This document shows, one piece after another, positions 16,615 to 26,805 of a stretch of 64,000 bases of DNA (positions are counted from its first letter, which is position 1; each line of letters begins with the position of its first letter). The position numbers and the translations under genes were made by a program. This DNA is from an uncultured Clostridia bacterium. GTDB lineage: Bacteria; Bacillota; Clostridia; Lachnospirales; Cellulosilyticaceae. The DNA lies in NCBI GenBank assembly GCA_937921505.1, contig CAKZUB010000014.1:45680-109679 (forward strand). Direction: 5' to 3'. The notes under the pieces were generated by a model. That model saw only the letters and a list, made by a program, of their open reading frames with translations, was not told the DNA's origin and did not search any database.

Positions 16615-17160
16615 ATGAAAGAATTATGGATTTTGTTTTCTGCCTTTGCCCGTGTAGGTTGTTTTACTTTTGGCGGCGGCTATGCTATGTTACCTATGTT
16701 GCAAAAAGAAGTAGTTGATAAACATGGGTGGGCAACTGAAGCAGAAATTATGGATTACTATGCAATCGGTCAATGTACGCCTGGTGTTATTGCTATTAAT
16801 ACATCAACCTTTATTGGATATAAGCAAAGAGGCATTCTTGGAGGTATAGCTGCTACATTAGGAATGATCTTTCCTTCACTTATTATTATCGCCCTTATTT
16901 CTTCAATTCTTCAGAATGTTAATGATTTCCCCCTCATCCAACACGCCTTTGCAGGTGTAAGAGTTGTTGTTTCTGTCTTAGTCATTAATGTTATCGTAAG
17001 AATGCTAAGAACCGCTATTATCGATTGGTTAGGCGCCACCTTATTTATAATATCCCTTATTATAGGATTATTCTTTAATATTTCTCTTGTCTATATTGTT
17101 ATTTCTTCTGCCGTGATAGGTATTGTTGCTAAAAAGGTAAGCGGGGTGAAAAAAGTATGA
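16615..17160 (+). CDS. chrA: Chromate transporter family protein, first half (ChrA)
   Basis: 181 residues, the short single-domain form of the CHR family. FTFGGGYAMLPMLQKEVV and GQCTPGVIAINTSTFIGY are the family's conserved motifs. About six membrane segments are predicted. Short CHR proteins work as pairs encoded in tandem, and the next gene is the partner, overlapping by four bases (ATGA). Export of chromate or a related anion is the family assignment; the physiological substrate may differ. Confidence 0.9.
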   Translation: MKELWILFSAFARVGCFTFGGGYAMLPMLQKEVVDKHGWATEAEIMDYYAIGQCTPGVIAINTSTFIGYKQRGILGGIAATLGMIFPSLIIIALISSILQNVNDFPLIQHAFAGVRVVVSVLVINVIVRMLRTAIIDWLGATLFIISLIIGLFFNISLVYIVISSAVIGIVAKKVSGVKKV

Positions 17161-17720
17161 TTTATTTAACTCTTTTTGTAGAGTTCTTTAAAATCGGTTT
17201 ATTCGCTGTAGGAGGTGGTCTGGCTACATTGCCTTTTTTGTATGCCTTAGCTGATAAGTATTCTTGGCTAGATGCCGCTGTTCTTCCTGATATGATAGCT
17301 ATCTCTGAGTCTACTCCAGGCCCCATTGGTGTCAATATGGCTACATATGCCGGGTATTCTTCTGCTGGAGTACTCGGAGGGATTTTGGCAACTTTAGGCC
17401 TTATTACTCCTTCTATTATTATTATTGTTTTAGTCGCTAAATTTCTTAATAGATTTAATGAGAATTTCTACGTACAAAGTGCTTTTTATGGTCTAAGACC
17501 AGCTGTAACAGCACTTATTTCACTTGCAGGTTTTGAAGTTTTTAAAGTATCTATCATTACACTGGAGCAATTTAAACTTACGGAAAAATTAGTCGACTTT
17601 ATTGATATCAAAGCAACTTTATTATTTGCCGCTTTACTTTTTATAACAAATAAGACTAAAAAGCATCCGCTTGTCTATATACTCGGGGCAGCTCTTATAG
17701 GTATAGTCTTTAAAATTTAA
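17157..17720 (+). CDS. chrA: Chromate transporter family protein, second half (ChrA)
   Basis: 187 residues, partner of the preceding gene with the same motifs (FAVGGGLATLPFLYALAD and SESTPGPIGVNMATYAGY). Its start codon overlaps the upstream stop, so the two are translationally coupled. The opposite membrane orientation of the two halves is known for short CHR pairs and is presumed here. Confidence 0.9.
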   Translation: MIYLTLFVEFFKIGLFAVGGGLATLPFLYALADKYSWLDAAVLPDMIAISESTPGPIGVNMATYAGYSSAGVLGGILATLGLITPSIIIIVLVAKFLNRFNENFYVQSAFYGLRPAVTALISLAGFEVFKVSIITLEQFKLTEKLVDFIDIKATLLFAALLFITNKTKKHPLVYILGAALIGIVFKI

Positions 17721-17816
17721 TAGCTAATCTAAGACCTTTTTTTACCCCCACCACCTTGTTTTCTAATCTAATCAGCAGTATTCTTATTGTGTTCTGCTTT
17801 GTAACATTCTTTCCTT

Positions 17817-17854
17817 GGGCATATGCTAGATTCCTTTCTCCCTAGTATATGCCC
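17817..17854 (+). terminator. Hairpin downstream of the chromate transporter genes
   Basis: Arms GGGCATATGCTAG (17817-17829) and CTAGTATATGCCC (17842-17854) pair with a single mismatch. The plus side continues TCTTCATC, a weak T-run. Confidence 0.6.
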
Positions 17855-17922
17855 TCTTCATCTAAGTTACATCCTTTCCCTACGATTCGATGACATTTGC
17901 AGAAATATTTTAAACAATAAAA

Positions 17923-17957
17923 AAGACATTGAAAGGCTCTATGCTCATCAATGTCTT
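17923..17957. terminator. Hairpin between chromate genes and zinc-ribbon protein
   Basis: Arms AAGACATTGA (17923-17932) and TCAATGTCTT (17948-17957) are perfect. The T-rich flank is on the minus side (TTTTTTATTG), although no minus-strand gene is seen upstream of it, so its function is uncertain. Confidence 0.5.
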
Positions 17958-18022
17958 ATAAGTATGGTTTGTTTATTATTGGAAATACTATGAATATACT
18001 TATAGAATCTGGAGGATCCTGC

Positions 18023-18745
18023 ATGAAATGTAAATTGTGTAATCATACTATTAATCCGACCCATAAAGTCTGTAATAAATGTGGCAAGCGCATTCACTCT
18101 CCACTCCACAAAAGCGGGTGGATATGGGTTATCCCTATCATTTTTATGTTTATTGTATTGGGCGTATTTACATCTAAAGCTGATTATAAAGAGTATCCTG
18201 CACAAGTAAGCGAGCTATTTGACCATGCTGAAACTGCTGCAGAAGCCACATTAACTTCTGGCTCTTTTATAGTGGGTAAAGACATTATTCCTGGGCGGTA
18301 TATCATAACTACTAATAAGGGAATGGGTAATCTTTTTATCTATAAAGAGAATATTCCCTATATCAATGAAGTGCTTACTTATCCTCATAATTCTGACTCT
18401 ACAGTTGGTGTAACTAAAATAGAAACTAATCTAGACCTTGGCGATCACATTCAAATATCAGGTCTAGATAGTGTTGTCTTCTCTCCTGTCGCTATATTCC
18501 AAAAGACTACCTTAGTCTCTGGCTATCATTTAGTAGGAAGAGATGTCCCAGAAGGCAACTATACTATTATGGTCCCTGAGGGATCTGGAAACTTTATCAT
18601 TTATGATGCCACTCATCAGATAAGACTCAATAAGTTTATTACGAGGATATCATCCTCTAGTTCTGAAGATGCTCTTAAAATCTCTCTTAAAAAAGATGAG
18701 CTCATTCACATTAATAATCTAGGTCTTATAGAGCTTATTCCATAA
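18023..18745 (+). CDS. Zinc-ribbon membrane protein with two tandem beta repeats
   Basis: 240 residues. An N-terminal zinc ribbon (CKLCNHTI...CNKCGKRI) and one membrane segment (about residues 32-52) precede two copies of a repeat of about 75 residues. Compare VGKDIIPGRYIITTNKGMGN with VGRDVPEGNYTIMVPEGSGN; both end in a FIYK/IIYD strand. I know such G-x-D-I-P-x-G-x-Y repeats from Firmicute surface proteins of unknown function. The start was chosen at the ATG 7 bases after GGAGG (18011-18015). It converges on the pyruvate kinase gene with only 8 bases between stops. Confidence 0.75.
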   Translation: MKCKLCNHTINPTHKVCNKCGKRIHSPLHKSGWIWVIPIIFMFIVLGVFTSKADYKEYPAQVSELFDHAETAAEATLTSGSFIVGKDIIPGRYIITTNKGMGNLFIYKENIPYINEVLTYPHNSDSTVGVTKIETNLDLGDHIQISGLDSVVFSPVAIFQKTTLVSGYHLVGRDVPEGNYTIMVPEGSGNFIIYDATHQIRLNKFITRISSSSSEDALKISLKKDELIHINNLGLIELIP

Positions 18746-18753
18746 GTTAGAAA

Positions 18754-20493
18754 CTACTTGTTCGATACAACTCCTGTTAGTGCATCTAGCATCACAATAG
18801 TTCCTGACTTAAGAATCTCAGTAGCTTGTACTGCACCTACAATAACTGGGATATCTATCGCAAGACCTACGATCGCTGCATGAGAATTAAGTCCGTCTTG
18901 TTCTGTAATAATACCAGATGCCTTTTTTAAAAGCGGCAATAATTCATTAGAAGTTTGGGGAATAACAAGAATATCTCCTTCATTAAATTTCTGTACAGCC
19001 TCTTCATCATTTTTACAAACACAAATATTAGCACAAACACTTTTATTTGTAATCCCTTTTCCTGATACTAAAATATGCCCTACAACATCAACCTTAACCA
19101 TGTTGGTTGTCCCAGCAACACCAAGTGGAATGCCACTTGTTATAACTACTAAATCCCCACTCTTTACAATACCTGTTTGTTCAGCTGCTTCTATCGCATG
19201 TTCAAATAAAGCATCATTACTTTTTTCCTCTTGAATAAGAAGAGGTGTTACCCCCCATGACAAATTAAGTTGATAGTAAACACTTCTAGAACTTGTACAT
19301 CCAATAATAGGCGGAACTGGCCTATACTTTGAAATCATTCTGGCTGTTCTTCCTGATTTAGTCACAGTAATAATTGCTGCAGCTCCTAGATCATGAGCTG
19401 TTGTACAAGTAGCATGTGATATGGCACTTGTTACATTAGGAATTTCATCATTTGGACTCGTTTGAAAACGTTTGATATAATCTATATCATTTTCTGTTCT
19501 TAAAGCTATTCTCACCATAGTCTTAACAGCTTCTACTGGATAAAGCCCTGCTGCTGTCTCTCCAGATAGCATAATGGCACTCGTACCGTCATAGATTGCA
19601 TTGGCTACATCATTAGTCTCTGCTCTTGTTGGTCTTGGATTTTTCATCATTGAATCTAGCATTTGTGTAGCTGTTATAACCTGTTTACCACTATTATATA
19701 CTTTTTTGATGATCATTTTTTGTAAAGCTGGTACTTCTTCTGCCGGTATTTCTACGCCCATATCTCCTCTAGCGACCATAATACCATCTGCAACACGTAT
19801 AATATCATCAATATTATCAACGCCTTCTCTATTTTCAATTTTAGCTATGATATTAATGGTGTGACAGCCATATGCGTCTAAAATTTGTCTTATTTCAAGT
19901 ACATCTTTAGCTGATCTTGCAAAAGAAGCAGCTATAAAATCAAATCCTGTTTGAATACCAAAGATAATATCTGCTCGATCTTTTGAACTGATATAAGGCA
20001 TAGAAATACGGGTTCCTGGTAGATTAACACCTTTATTATTAGATATAATGCCATTATTAACTACTTTACAGATAATATCCGTGTCCTCAATCTTTAATAC
20101 CAAAAGCTCTATAAGTCCATCGTCAAGTAAAATAACTGCCCCTTCGTGTACATCCTTTGGTAAGTCTTTATAGGTTACACTGACTGCTTCTTCATTACCC
20201 ATTATTTCTCTAGTAGTTAAAATAAAAGTATTTCCTTTATTAAGGACTACTTTACCCTGTTCAAACTTCTGAATTCTTATTTCTGGTCCTTTTGTATCAA
20301 GTAATGTCGCAATAGGCCTATTAAGCTTTTCTCTTAAGCCTACAATCTTATCGAATGTCTCTTTATGACTTTCATGATCTCCATGGGAGAAATTAAAGCG
20401 TGCTACATCCATTCCTGAAAAAATTAACTCTTCTAAAATTTGTTCATCATCTGTTGCTGGACCTAAGGTACATATAATTTTTGTTTTTCTCAT
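18754..20493 (-). CDS. pyk: Pyruvate kinase
   Basis: 579 residues. MRKTKIICTLGPATDDEQIL starts the TIM barrel. VARGDMGVEIP and ITATQMLDSM carry the metal and substrate residues. An extra C-terminal domain of about 100 residues contains GLNSHAAIVGLAIDIPVIVG, the PEP-utilising-enzyme phosphohistidine motif seen in Bacillus and clostridial pyruvate kinases. It makes pyruvate and ATP in the last step of glycolysis. It is monocistronic. GGAG precedes the ATG. Confidence 0.97.
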   Translation of the reverse strand: MRKTKIICTLGPATDDEQILEELIFSGMDVARFNFSHGDHESHKETFDKIVGLREKLNRPIATLLDTKGPEIRIQKFEQGKVVLNKGNTFILTTREIMGNEEAVSVTYKDLPKDVHEGAVILLDDGLIELLVLKIEDTDIICKVVNNGIISNNKGVNLPGTRISMPYISSKDRADIIFGIQTGFDFIAASFARSAKDVLEIRQILDAYGCHTINIIAKIENREGVDNIDDIIRVADGIMVARGDMGVEIPAEEVPALQKMIIKKVYNSGKQVITATQMLDSMMKNPRPTRAETNDVANAIYDGTSAIMLSGETAAGLYPVEAVKTMVRIALRTENDIDYIKRFQTSPNDEIPNVTSAISHATCTTAHDLGAAAIITVTKSGRTARMISKYRPVPPIIGCTSSRSVYYQLNLSWGVTPLLIQEEKSNDALFEHAIEAAEQTGIVKSGDLVVITSGIPLGVAGTTNMVKVDVVGHILVSGKGITNKSVCANICVCKNDEEAVQKFNEGDILVIPQTSNELLPLLKKASGIITEQDGLNSHAAIVGLAIDIPVIVGAVQATEILKSGTIVMLDALTGVVSNK

Positions 20494-20674
20494 ATTATTA
20501 TCTCCAATACATATTTATTATCAATTCTAAAAAAATAGACTTATCTTAGTTATTCTAGACTAAATGTTTCTATCTATAATCATACCCGATTTTAGTATTA
20601 TAAACCATAATCATTTTTAAAATATATAGGTTTTTAAATAAAAATTTGACATATTTCAATTCTTTCTAAATAAT

Positions 20675-20713
20675 AAATAGCTCATATTCTTAGTATTAGA
20701 ATATGAGCTATTT
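20675..20713 (-). terminator. Terminator, 16-bp perfect stem
   Basis: Arms at 20675-20690 and 20698-20713 (AAATAGCTCATATTCT and its complement) around a 7-base loop, just beyond the stop of the DUF2225 gene. The minus-strand T-run is modest. Confidence 0.75.
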
Positions 20714-20722
20714 ATATTAACC

Positions 20723-21520
20723 TTACATCTTGTTGTTTTTTTCTTCCCGAATAATACTCTTCAAATGTAAGGCTCTTGTTTTAAGCTTTAAAGATACATT
20801 CTTTTCTAATATCACATATCCGACCCATTGCAAAGCTTTATCATATTCTTCAAATCGCCTATAAAGGTCTGAAATAATATAAGCAGTTGTGAGTTCATCT
20901 AATTCAAAAATGGGAAATCTTTCATTGTTATAAGCATTCAAAAAACCCGTAAGTGCATACTTTAAAAAAACCTTTTCTTGCTTTTGGTTTTCAACTTCTC
21001 GGTATAACCAAGCTATTTTTAAACACAGGTAAGCCTTTTCCCCATCTTTAACCTTTTTTACCATAGCATTTAAAAGAGCTAACTTATAACGCTCTATAGC
21101 ATGCGCATGTGTCATAATCTCTGGATACTCTTGTCCTTTAAACTTAGAACAAACTTGTTCTTTAACCCACGTTGTCTGTCTAGGAGACACTGGACCAAAT
21201 GCTTTTCCTAAAGCTGCATAACCACATCTTGGACACACTACACATTCATATATAATAGGATTTACAAGATCATATTGAGGCTTTAAGTCTGTATCTACCG
21301 ACATTAACCTGTTTTTCCCCGAGCGAATAGCCTTATTTGTAAATACTTTGTCACAAATAGGACATATATAGGTCTTATCATATAGTATACTCTCTAAAGA
21401 AGGGATTGAATTTTTATGTGCTTGTTCTGTTGTTTTTTTTGTATCCTCACTTGAAAAAATCTCTACCTTATCTAAATTATTAAATCCTAATGACTTTAAT
21501 TCTTCAAAAATATTATCCAT
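20723..21520 (-). CDS. DUF2225 family protein
   Basis: 265 residues, cytoplasmic. Two CxxC pairs (TYICPICDKVFT near residue 53 and VVCPRCGYAALG near residue 96) form a zinc-ribbon-like site at the start of a DUF2225 domain. The rest is helical and TPR-like (KLALLNAMVKKV, ALQWVGYVILEKN). The function of the family is not established. It is monocistronic, followed by its own terminator. Confidence 0.8.
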   Translation of the reverse strand: MDNIFEELKSLGFNNLDKVEIFSSEDTKKTTEQAHKNSIPSLESILYDKTYICPICDKVFTNKAIRSGKNRLMSVDTDLKPQYDLVNPIIYECVVCPRCGYAALGKAFGPVSPRQTTWVKEQVCSKFKGQEYPEIMTHAHAIERYKLALLNAMVKKVKDGEKAYLCLKIAWLYREVENQKQEKVFLKYALTGFLNAYNNERFPIFELDELTTAYIISDLYRRFEEYDKALQWVGYVILEKNVSLKLKTRALHLKSIIREEKNNKM

Positions 21521-21715
21521 AAAGTACCTCTTCTTAGAATCATTATGAGAAACAACTTTGCACAGGTGAATACTTAATTTTATATGTTGTTTCTCTATAT
21601 AATCACATAATTATCATGAAGAATTAAATATTGCAAGGCTTAAATGATTATAAATTATTTTAGCATTTATCCGCTTACTCTTCAATCTACTATCAATAAT
21701 TTATGTTGCCTCATC

Positions 21716-22375
21716 TTATCTTTCTAAAACTGTTTCTACGCCTCTAACTTCATTAGCGTTTCCTTTGAAAATGCCAAAAGGTTTTCCCATAGGTAAAAAT
21801 TCTCTCTCAAAATGTCTATTTAAAACATTTGCCCCACAACCATAAAAAGAAACTAGTGAAATTAAAAATTCACTCCAGCCTGCTAATTGATGTGACGCAT
21901 GATAAGCAATGTTAAATGAACTCAGTGCAAGACCTACAAATAAAAAGTTAATTAAAACAAAAATAGTAAATAGTACTTTGTTTGTTTCCATTGATCCGAT
22001 TGTCATAAATACTGTAAAAATCAAATATCCTATAAATGCAAAACCTAATTGTTTTGAATCAGCTGTTACTTGCAGCTTTTCACCAAATACGCCATTTTGG
22101 ATAAACCATGTCGTAGCTACACTAAACCAAAAAAAGGCATAACCTCCAAATGCTGTTGCTCCAAATACATTGTTTTTCTTAGCATCTATAATACATGCCA
22201 TAAGCTGCATAAAACCGCCTAAAAAGATAGCCCACGGGATAACAAGAGATACCCCTTCTGTTAAACCTAATTTCTGTGATGAAGCTACTAATGTTACCAT
22301 TGCAAGGCCTAGTAGTCCCAGTGCTGAGGGATCTGCTATTGTTGCTGCTGCTTGTGTATTTTTTGTTGTTTCCAC
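21716..22375 (-). CDS. Acetate uptake transporter, GPR1/FUN34/YaaH family
   Basis: 219 residues and six membrane segments. The family signature is seen near the N-terminus as ADPSALGLLGLAMVTLV, the NPAPLGL-type motif. The middle contains GATAFGGYAFFWFSVATTW. Such proteins are acetate (or succinate) permeases. The start is GTG, 6 bases after AGGAGGAG. It is encoded next to pyruvate:ferredoxin oxidoreductase but separated from it by a terminator. Confidence 0.9.
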   Translation of the reverse strand: METTKNTQAAATIADPSALGLLGLAMVTLVASSQKLGLTEGVSLVIPWAIFLGGFMQLMACIIDAKKNNVFGATAFGGYAFFWFSVATTWFIQNGVFGEKLQVTADSKQLGFAFIGYLIFTVFMTIGSMETNKVLFTIFVLINFLFVGLALSSFNIAYHASHQLAGWSEFLISLVSFYGCGANVLNRHFEREFLPMGKPFGIFKGNANEVRGVETVLER

Positions 22376-22521
22376 TACTTCTCCTCCTAAGATAATTTAA
22401 AGTTAAGGCTAAACTAAACCAACTCTTAAATATTACACCCATTTGATAGCTTATGTAAATACATATTTCGATATAATTTCTAAAAAAGTGTTGTAAACTC
22501 ATTCCATATGAGTTTATAAAT

Positions 22522-22562
22522 AAAAACACCCCCTTATCTCGTCAGATAAGAGGGATGTTTTT
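22522..22562 (-). terminator. Terminator of nifJ
   Basis: A stem of about 16 pairs with one mismatch (core CTTATCT/AGATAAG) and a loop CGTC, flanked by AAAAACA and TGTTTTT. It works on the minus strand after the pyruvate:ferredoxin oxidoreductase gene. Confidence 0.9.
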
Positions 22563-22637
22563 ATTGTCGTATTCGTCGCCAGATGAATTCGTTTTAATAA
22601 TCAAGATTTTCCGCACTACTACTATCTATGATTGTTT

Positions 22638-25600
22638 TTAGTCAACAAGTCTTTTGTAAGATTCGTATCTCTCTTTTGCACTGTCTTCTGCGAGTACAAA
22701 TAATTCTTCAGCTTGTTCTGGGAATTGTTTAGCAAGTGCTGAGTATCTTACTTGTGCTAAGATAAAGTCTCTAAAGCTTTCTGTTGGTTCTTTTGAATCT
22801 AAGCTGAATGGATTCTTTCCTTCTTCTTTCACTGAAGGGTTGAATCTGTATAAATGCCAGTAACCCGCTTTAACAGCTTGTTCTTCGTTGGCAATAGTAC
22901 GTCCCATACCTTCTTTTAGACCATGACTGATACATGGAGCATATGCAATAATGATAGATGGTCCATCATAAGCTTCTGCTTCTAGTACAGCTTTAATAAG
23001 TTGGTTTTTATCTGCTCCAAGAGCAACTTGTGTAACATAGACATTTCCATATGACATCATCATCATACCAAGGTCTTTTTTACGTGATTTTTTACCTGAA
23101 GCTGCAAACTTAGCAATAGCCGCTGCTGGTGTTGCTTTAGAAGATTGTCCACCTGTATTAGAGTAAATTTCTGTATCAAATACAAGTACATTTACATCTT
23201 CCCCAGATGCGAGTACATGGTCAAGTCCGCCGTAGCCGATATCATATGCCCAACCGTCTCCTCCGACCATCCATACAGATCTTTTAACAAGGTAATCTTT
23301 TCTGTCTTCAATTTCTTTAAGTAATGCTTTAGCTGCATTATCAGTAATATTATTATTTGCAAGAACATCCATTACTTTCGCTGAAGCAGCTTTTGAAGCT
23401 TCTCCAAGGTTCATAGTATCTATCCATTCTGCAAATACATTTTTAACTTCAGCATCAATATTCATAGATGAAAGTTGTTCCATTACTGCTTGGATTTTCT
23501 TTCTCATTTGTTTAACACCTAAGTGCATACCAAATCCATATTCTGCATTGTCTTCAAATAAAGAGTTAGCCCATGATGGTCCTTGTCCTTTACAGTTAAC
23601 TGTGTATGGTGTTGCTGGTGCAGAAGCACCCCAAATTGAAGAACATCCTGTTGCATTAGCAATCATCATACGATCACCAAATAGTTGTGTAACAAGTTTG
23701 ATATATGGTGTTTCTCCACAGCCCGCACAAGCTCCTGAGAACTCGATAAGTGGTTGTTTAAACTGACTGCCTTTAACTGTTAAAGGTGATACTAAATCTT
23801 CTTTTGGTGAAACTTTAGCAGCTGCATATGCCCAGTTTGGAACTTCTTTTTCTGTTTGTGAGTCAATTGGTTTCATAACAAGTGCTTTTTGTTTAGATGG
23901 ACAGATATCTGCACAGTTTCCACAACCTGTACAATCCATTGGAGCTACTTGAATCTTATATGCTAAGCCTTCTAAGCCTTTACCAACAGCTTTTTTAGTT
24001 ACAAAGCCTTCTGGTGCATTTTTAACTTCTTCCTCTGTTAAGAGGAATGGTCTAATTGTTGCATGTGGACATACATAAGAACATTGATTACATTGAATAC
24101 AGTTTTCTGGTATCCACTCTGGTACGTTGATTGCAATACCACGTTTTTCATAAGCTGATGTTCCACATGGGAATGTGCCATCTTCAATATTATTAAATGC
24201 ACTTACAGGAAGAATATCTCCTTCTTGAGCATTCATTGGTCTTAAGATGTTAGTAATAAATGCTGGTTCATCTACTTTTGCTGTTTGTGCATCTTGAGCA
24301 CTTGCCCATTCTGCTGGAATAACAACTTTAACAGCTGAGTCAACACCTTGATCAATTGCTGCATAGTTCATATTTACAATCTTTTCACCTTTATTGCCGT
24401 ATGCTTTAACAACAGCTTGCTTAAGGTATGTGATCGCTTCTTCTTGTGGAATAATATTCGCAAGTTTAAAGAATGCTGCCTGCATAACCATATTAATTCT
24501 ATTTCCAAGCCCAATCTCTTCAGCTATTTTAGTTGCATTCACCGTATAGAACTGAATATCGTTTTTCGCGATATAGTTTTTCATTCTAGCTGGTAAGTTT
24601 TCATTAAGTTGTTGTTCATTCCAAATACAGTTAAGAACAAATACGCCGCCTTTTTTAAGTCCTTTTAATAAATCATATTGATAAACATAAGATTGATTAT
24701 GACAAGCAATATAATCTGCTTCATCAATAAGGTAAGTTGAACGAATAGGTGCATTACCAAATCTTAAGTGAGAGATTGTTACCCCGCCAGATTTTTTAGA
24801 GTCATATGCAAAATAAGCTTGTGCATATTTATCTGTATGATCACCAATGATTTTGATAGCTTGTTTGTTTGCGCCAACAGTACCATCTGAACCAAGACCC
24901 CAGAATTTACATCTTACAGTACCTTCTTGTGCTATTTTAAGCGTATCATTCATTGGAATAGATGTATGTGTTACATCATCTTCAATACCTACTGTAAATT
25001 GATCTTTTGGCGTTGCACTTACAAGGTTATCATAGACAGCTTTGATAGTTGTTGGTGTTGTATCTTTTGAACCAAGACCATAACGTCCACCAATAATCAT
25101 AGGTGCATTTTCTTTATTATAAAATACTGAACGAACATCTAAATAAAGTGGCTCACCGATTGCACCTGGCTCTTTTGTTCTATCTAATACACAAACTCTC
25201 TTAGCCGTTGTTGGCATAACTTTTAAGAAATGCTCAATTGAAAATGGTCTGTATAAGTGAATTTTAACAAGACCATATTTTGCACCTTTTGCATTAAGTT
25301 CATCAATTGTTTCTTCGATAGTTTCAGTTACAGAACCCATAGCTACAATAACGTATTCTGCATCTGGTGCACCATAATAGTTGAATAATCCATAGTTTCT
25401 TCCTGTAAGATCATTCATTTTATTAATATATTCTTCTACAATAGGAACTAAATTTGTATAGAATTTATTAGAAGCTTCTCTTGTTTGGAAGTAGATATCT
25501 GGATTTTGTGCTGTACCACGTGTTACTGGATGATTTGGAGATAATGCTCTATTTCTGAATTCTTGTATTGCATTTTGATCTACAAGTGCTGCTAAGTCTT

Positions 25601-26165
25601 CATAATCGTAAGCTTCAACTTTTTGTACTTCATGTGAAGTTCTAAATCCATCAAAGAAATGTACAAAAGGTACTCTTCCTTTAATAGCTGCAAGGTGAGC
25701 TACTGGTGCAAGGTCCATAACTTCTTGTACAGAACCTGTTGCAAGCATCGCACATCCTGTTTGTCTTGTAGCCATAACATCTTGATGATCTCCAAAAATG
25801 TTAAGAGCTTGTGCCGCGATAGCACGGGCACTTACATGGAATACCCCTGGTAATAATTCTCCAGCAACTTTGTACATATTAGGAATCATAAGAAGAAGTC
25901 CTTGTGAAGCTGTAAAAGTTGTTGTTAAAGCGCCTGCTTGAAGTGAGCCGTGGAATGTTCCTGCTGCTCCTGCTTCTGATTGCATTTCTACTACATTTAC
26001 CGCTTGTCCAAAAATATTTTTTGTACCTTTTGCTGCCCATTCATCAACAGCTTCTGCCATGTTTGAAGATGGTGTAATTGGGTAGATTGCTGCAACATCT
26101 GTGTAGGCATATGCAATATATGCGGCTGCGGTGTTACCATCTACGGTCATCATTTTCTTTGCCAT
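22638..26165 (-). CDS. nifJ: Pyruvate:ferredoxin (flavodoxin) oxidoreductase
   Basis: 1175 residues, the full-length single-chain enzyme with fused subunits. The N-terminal domain has AYAYTDVAAIYPITPSSNMA. A two-cluster ferredoxin domain near residues 685-760 carries CIQCNQCSYVCPHA and CTGCGNCADICPSKQ. A further conserved cysteine motif is GACAGCGETPYIKL. The thiamine-diphosphate motif reads GGDGWAYDIGYGGLDHVL. It oxidises pyruvate to acetyl-CoA and CO2 with reduction of ferredoxin, the core of clostridial fermentation. It is monocistronic with a long 5' leader. Confidence 0.98.
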   Translation of the reverse strand: MAKKMMTVDGNTAAAYIAYAYTDVAAIYPITPSSNMAEAVDEWAAKGTKNIFGQAVNVVEMQSEAGAAGTFHGSLQAGALTTTFTASQGLLLMIPNMYKVAGELLPGVFHVSARAIAAQALNIFGDHQDVMATRQTGCAMLATGSVQEVMDLAPVAHLAAIKGRVPFVHFFDGFRTSHEVQKVEAYDYEDLAALVDQNAIQEFRNRALSPNHPVTRGTAQNPDIYFQTREASNKFYTNLVPIVEEYINKMNDLTGRNYGLFNYYGAPDAEYVIVAMGSVTETIEETIDELNAKGAKYGLVKIHLYRPFSIEHFLKVMPTTAKRVCVLDRTKEPGAIGEPLYLDVRSVFYNKENAPMIIGGRYGLGSKDTTPTTIKAVYDNLVSATPKDQFTVGIEDDVTHTSIPMNDTLKIAQEGTVRCKFWGLGSDGTVGANKQAIKIIGDHTDKYAQAYFAYDSKKSGGVTISHLRFGNAPIRSTYLIDEADYIACHNQSYVYQYDLLKGLKKGGVFVLNCIWNEQQLNENLPARMKNYIAKNDIQFYTVNATKIAEEIGLGNRINMVMQAAFFKLANIIPQEEAITYLKQAVVKAYGNKGEKIVNMNYAAIDQGVDSAVKVVIPAEWASAQDAQTAKVDEPAFITNILRPMNAQEGDILPVSAFNNIEDGTFPCGTSAYEKRGIAINVPEWIPENCIQCNQCSYVCPHATIRPFLLTEEEVKNAPEGFVTKKAVGKGLEGLAYKIQVAPMDCTGCGNCADICPSKQKALVMKPIDSQTEKEVPNWAYAAAKVSPKEDLVSPLTVKGSQFKQPLIEFSGACAGCGETPYIKLVTQLFGDRMMIANATGCSSIWGASAPATPYTVNCKGQGPSWANSLFEDNAEYGFGMHLGVKQMRKKIQAVMEQLSSMNIDAEVKNVFAEWIDTMNLGEASKAASAKVMDVLANNNITDNAAKALLKEIEDRKDYLVKRSVWMVGGDGWAYDIGYGGLDHVLASGEDVNVLVFDTEIYSNTGGQSSKATPAAAIAKFAASGKKSRKKDLGMMMMSYGNVYVTQVALGADKNQLIKAVLEAEAYDGPSIIIAYAPCISHGLKEGMGRTIANEEQAVKAGYWHLYRFNPSVKEEGKNPFSLDSKEPTESFRDFILAQVRYSALAKQFPEQAEELFVLAEDSAKERYESYKRLVD

Positions 26166-26300
26166 GTTTTTTCTCTCCTTTTATATTTACTATAATATTT
26201 AAATATAATATTATACATCGATAGATTGTACATTATATTAACTCTATAATTATGCCTCTATACGATGATTAATATAACCTTAAACTTTACTACATCTATA

Positions 26301-26342
26301 ATTTTACACTGAATATGTCGTCATGTAAACTCTTGTATACAA
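26301..26342 (-). promoter_or_regulatory. nifJ promoter with upstream palindrome
   Basis: On the minus strand TTTACA (26324-26329) and TAAAAT (26301-26306) are 17 bases apart, giving a leader of about 130 bases. Immediately upstream is the perfect palindrome TTGTATACAA (26333-26342), a possible regulator site. Confidence 0.6.
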
Positions 26343-26414
26343 TATTATAGAATAAAAAATTGTATTTTTTTTAGTACAATATAAATATATATGTCTTTAA
26401 ATGTAACATAAACA

Positions 26415-26435
26415 AAGGAAGCTCTAGGCTTCCTT
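26415..26435 (-). terminator. Terminator of the DsrE-like gene
   Basis: Arms AAGGAAGC and GCTTCCTT with a short loop. The minus side continues TTGTTTATG. It lies 26 bases after the stop of the DsrE-like gene. Confidence 0.75.
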
Positions 26436-26460
26436 GTTAATTTATCTGCAAACTTTAGCG

Positions 26461-26805
26461 TTATATAGTTAACACAGTATATCCTTCTTGTAATACTTTT
26501 GTTAACTCTTCTCCTACCGATTTCACCTCAACTCCTAGCCATTGAAGCTTATCTTTTACGCCTAGCTGTTCTACACATCCCTTACAAGCTGTTACTTTAA
26601 CTCCATGATGAAGTGCAATCTCAATCTCATCTTGAATTACTTTATTTTCTGCTGCAAGTTTTGCTGAGGCGCCCCATATAATGACATGTACTTCATCCCA
26701 TAAGTTATTAATCTTACTGTTAATTGCATATAATAAAACCATTTTTTCTGAACTAATGAGATTATCTGTCACCCATAAAATATATAACTTTTTGTCTTTT
26801 CCCAT
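26461..26805 (-). CDS. DsrE-like family protein
   Basis: 114 residues. The Rossmann-like DsrE/DsrF fold is suggested by LYILWVTDNLISSEKMVLLY at the start, VHVIIWGASAKLAAEN in the middle and GVKVTACKGCVEQLGV near residue 75. Its Cys-Lys-Gly-Cys occupies the place where DsrE-type proteins carry sulfur-transfer cysteines. A role in sulfur relay or redox sensing is inferred from the fold only. It is monocistronic. Confidence 0.75.
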   Translation of the reverse strand: MGKDKKLYILWVTDNLISSEKMVLLYAINSKINNLWDEVHVIIWGASAKLAAENKVIQDEIEIALHHGVKVTACKGCVEQLGVKDKLQWLGVEVKSVGEELTKVLQEGYTVLTI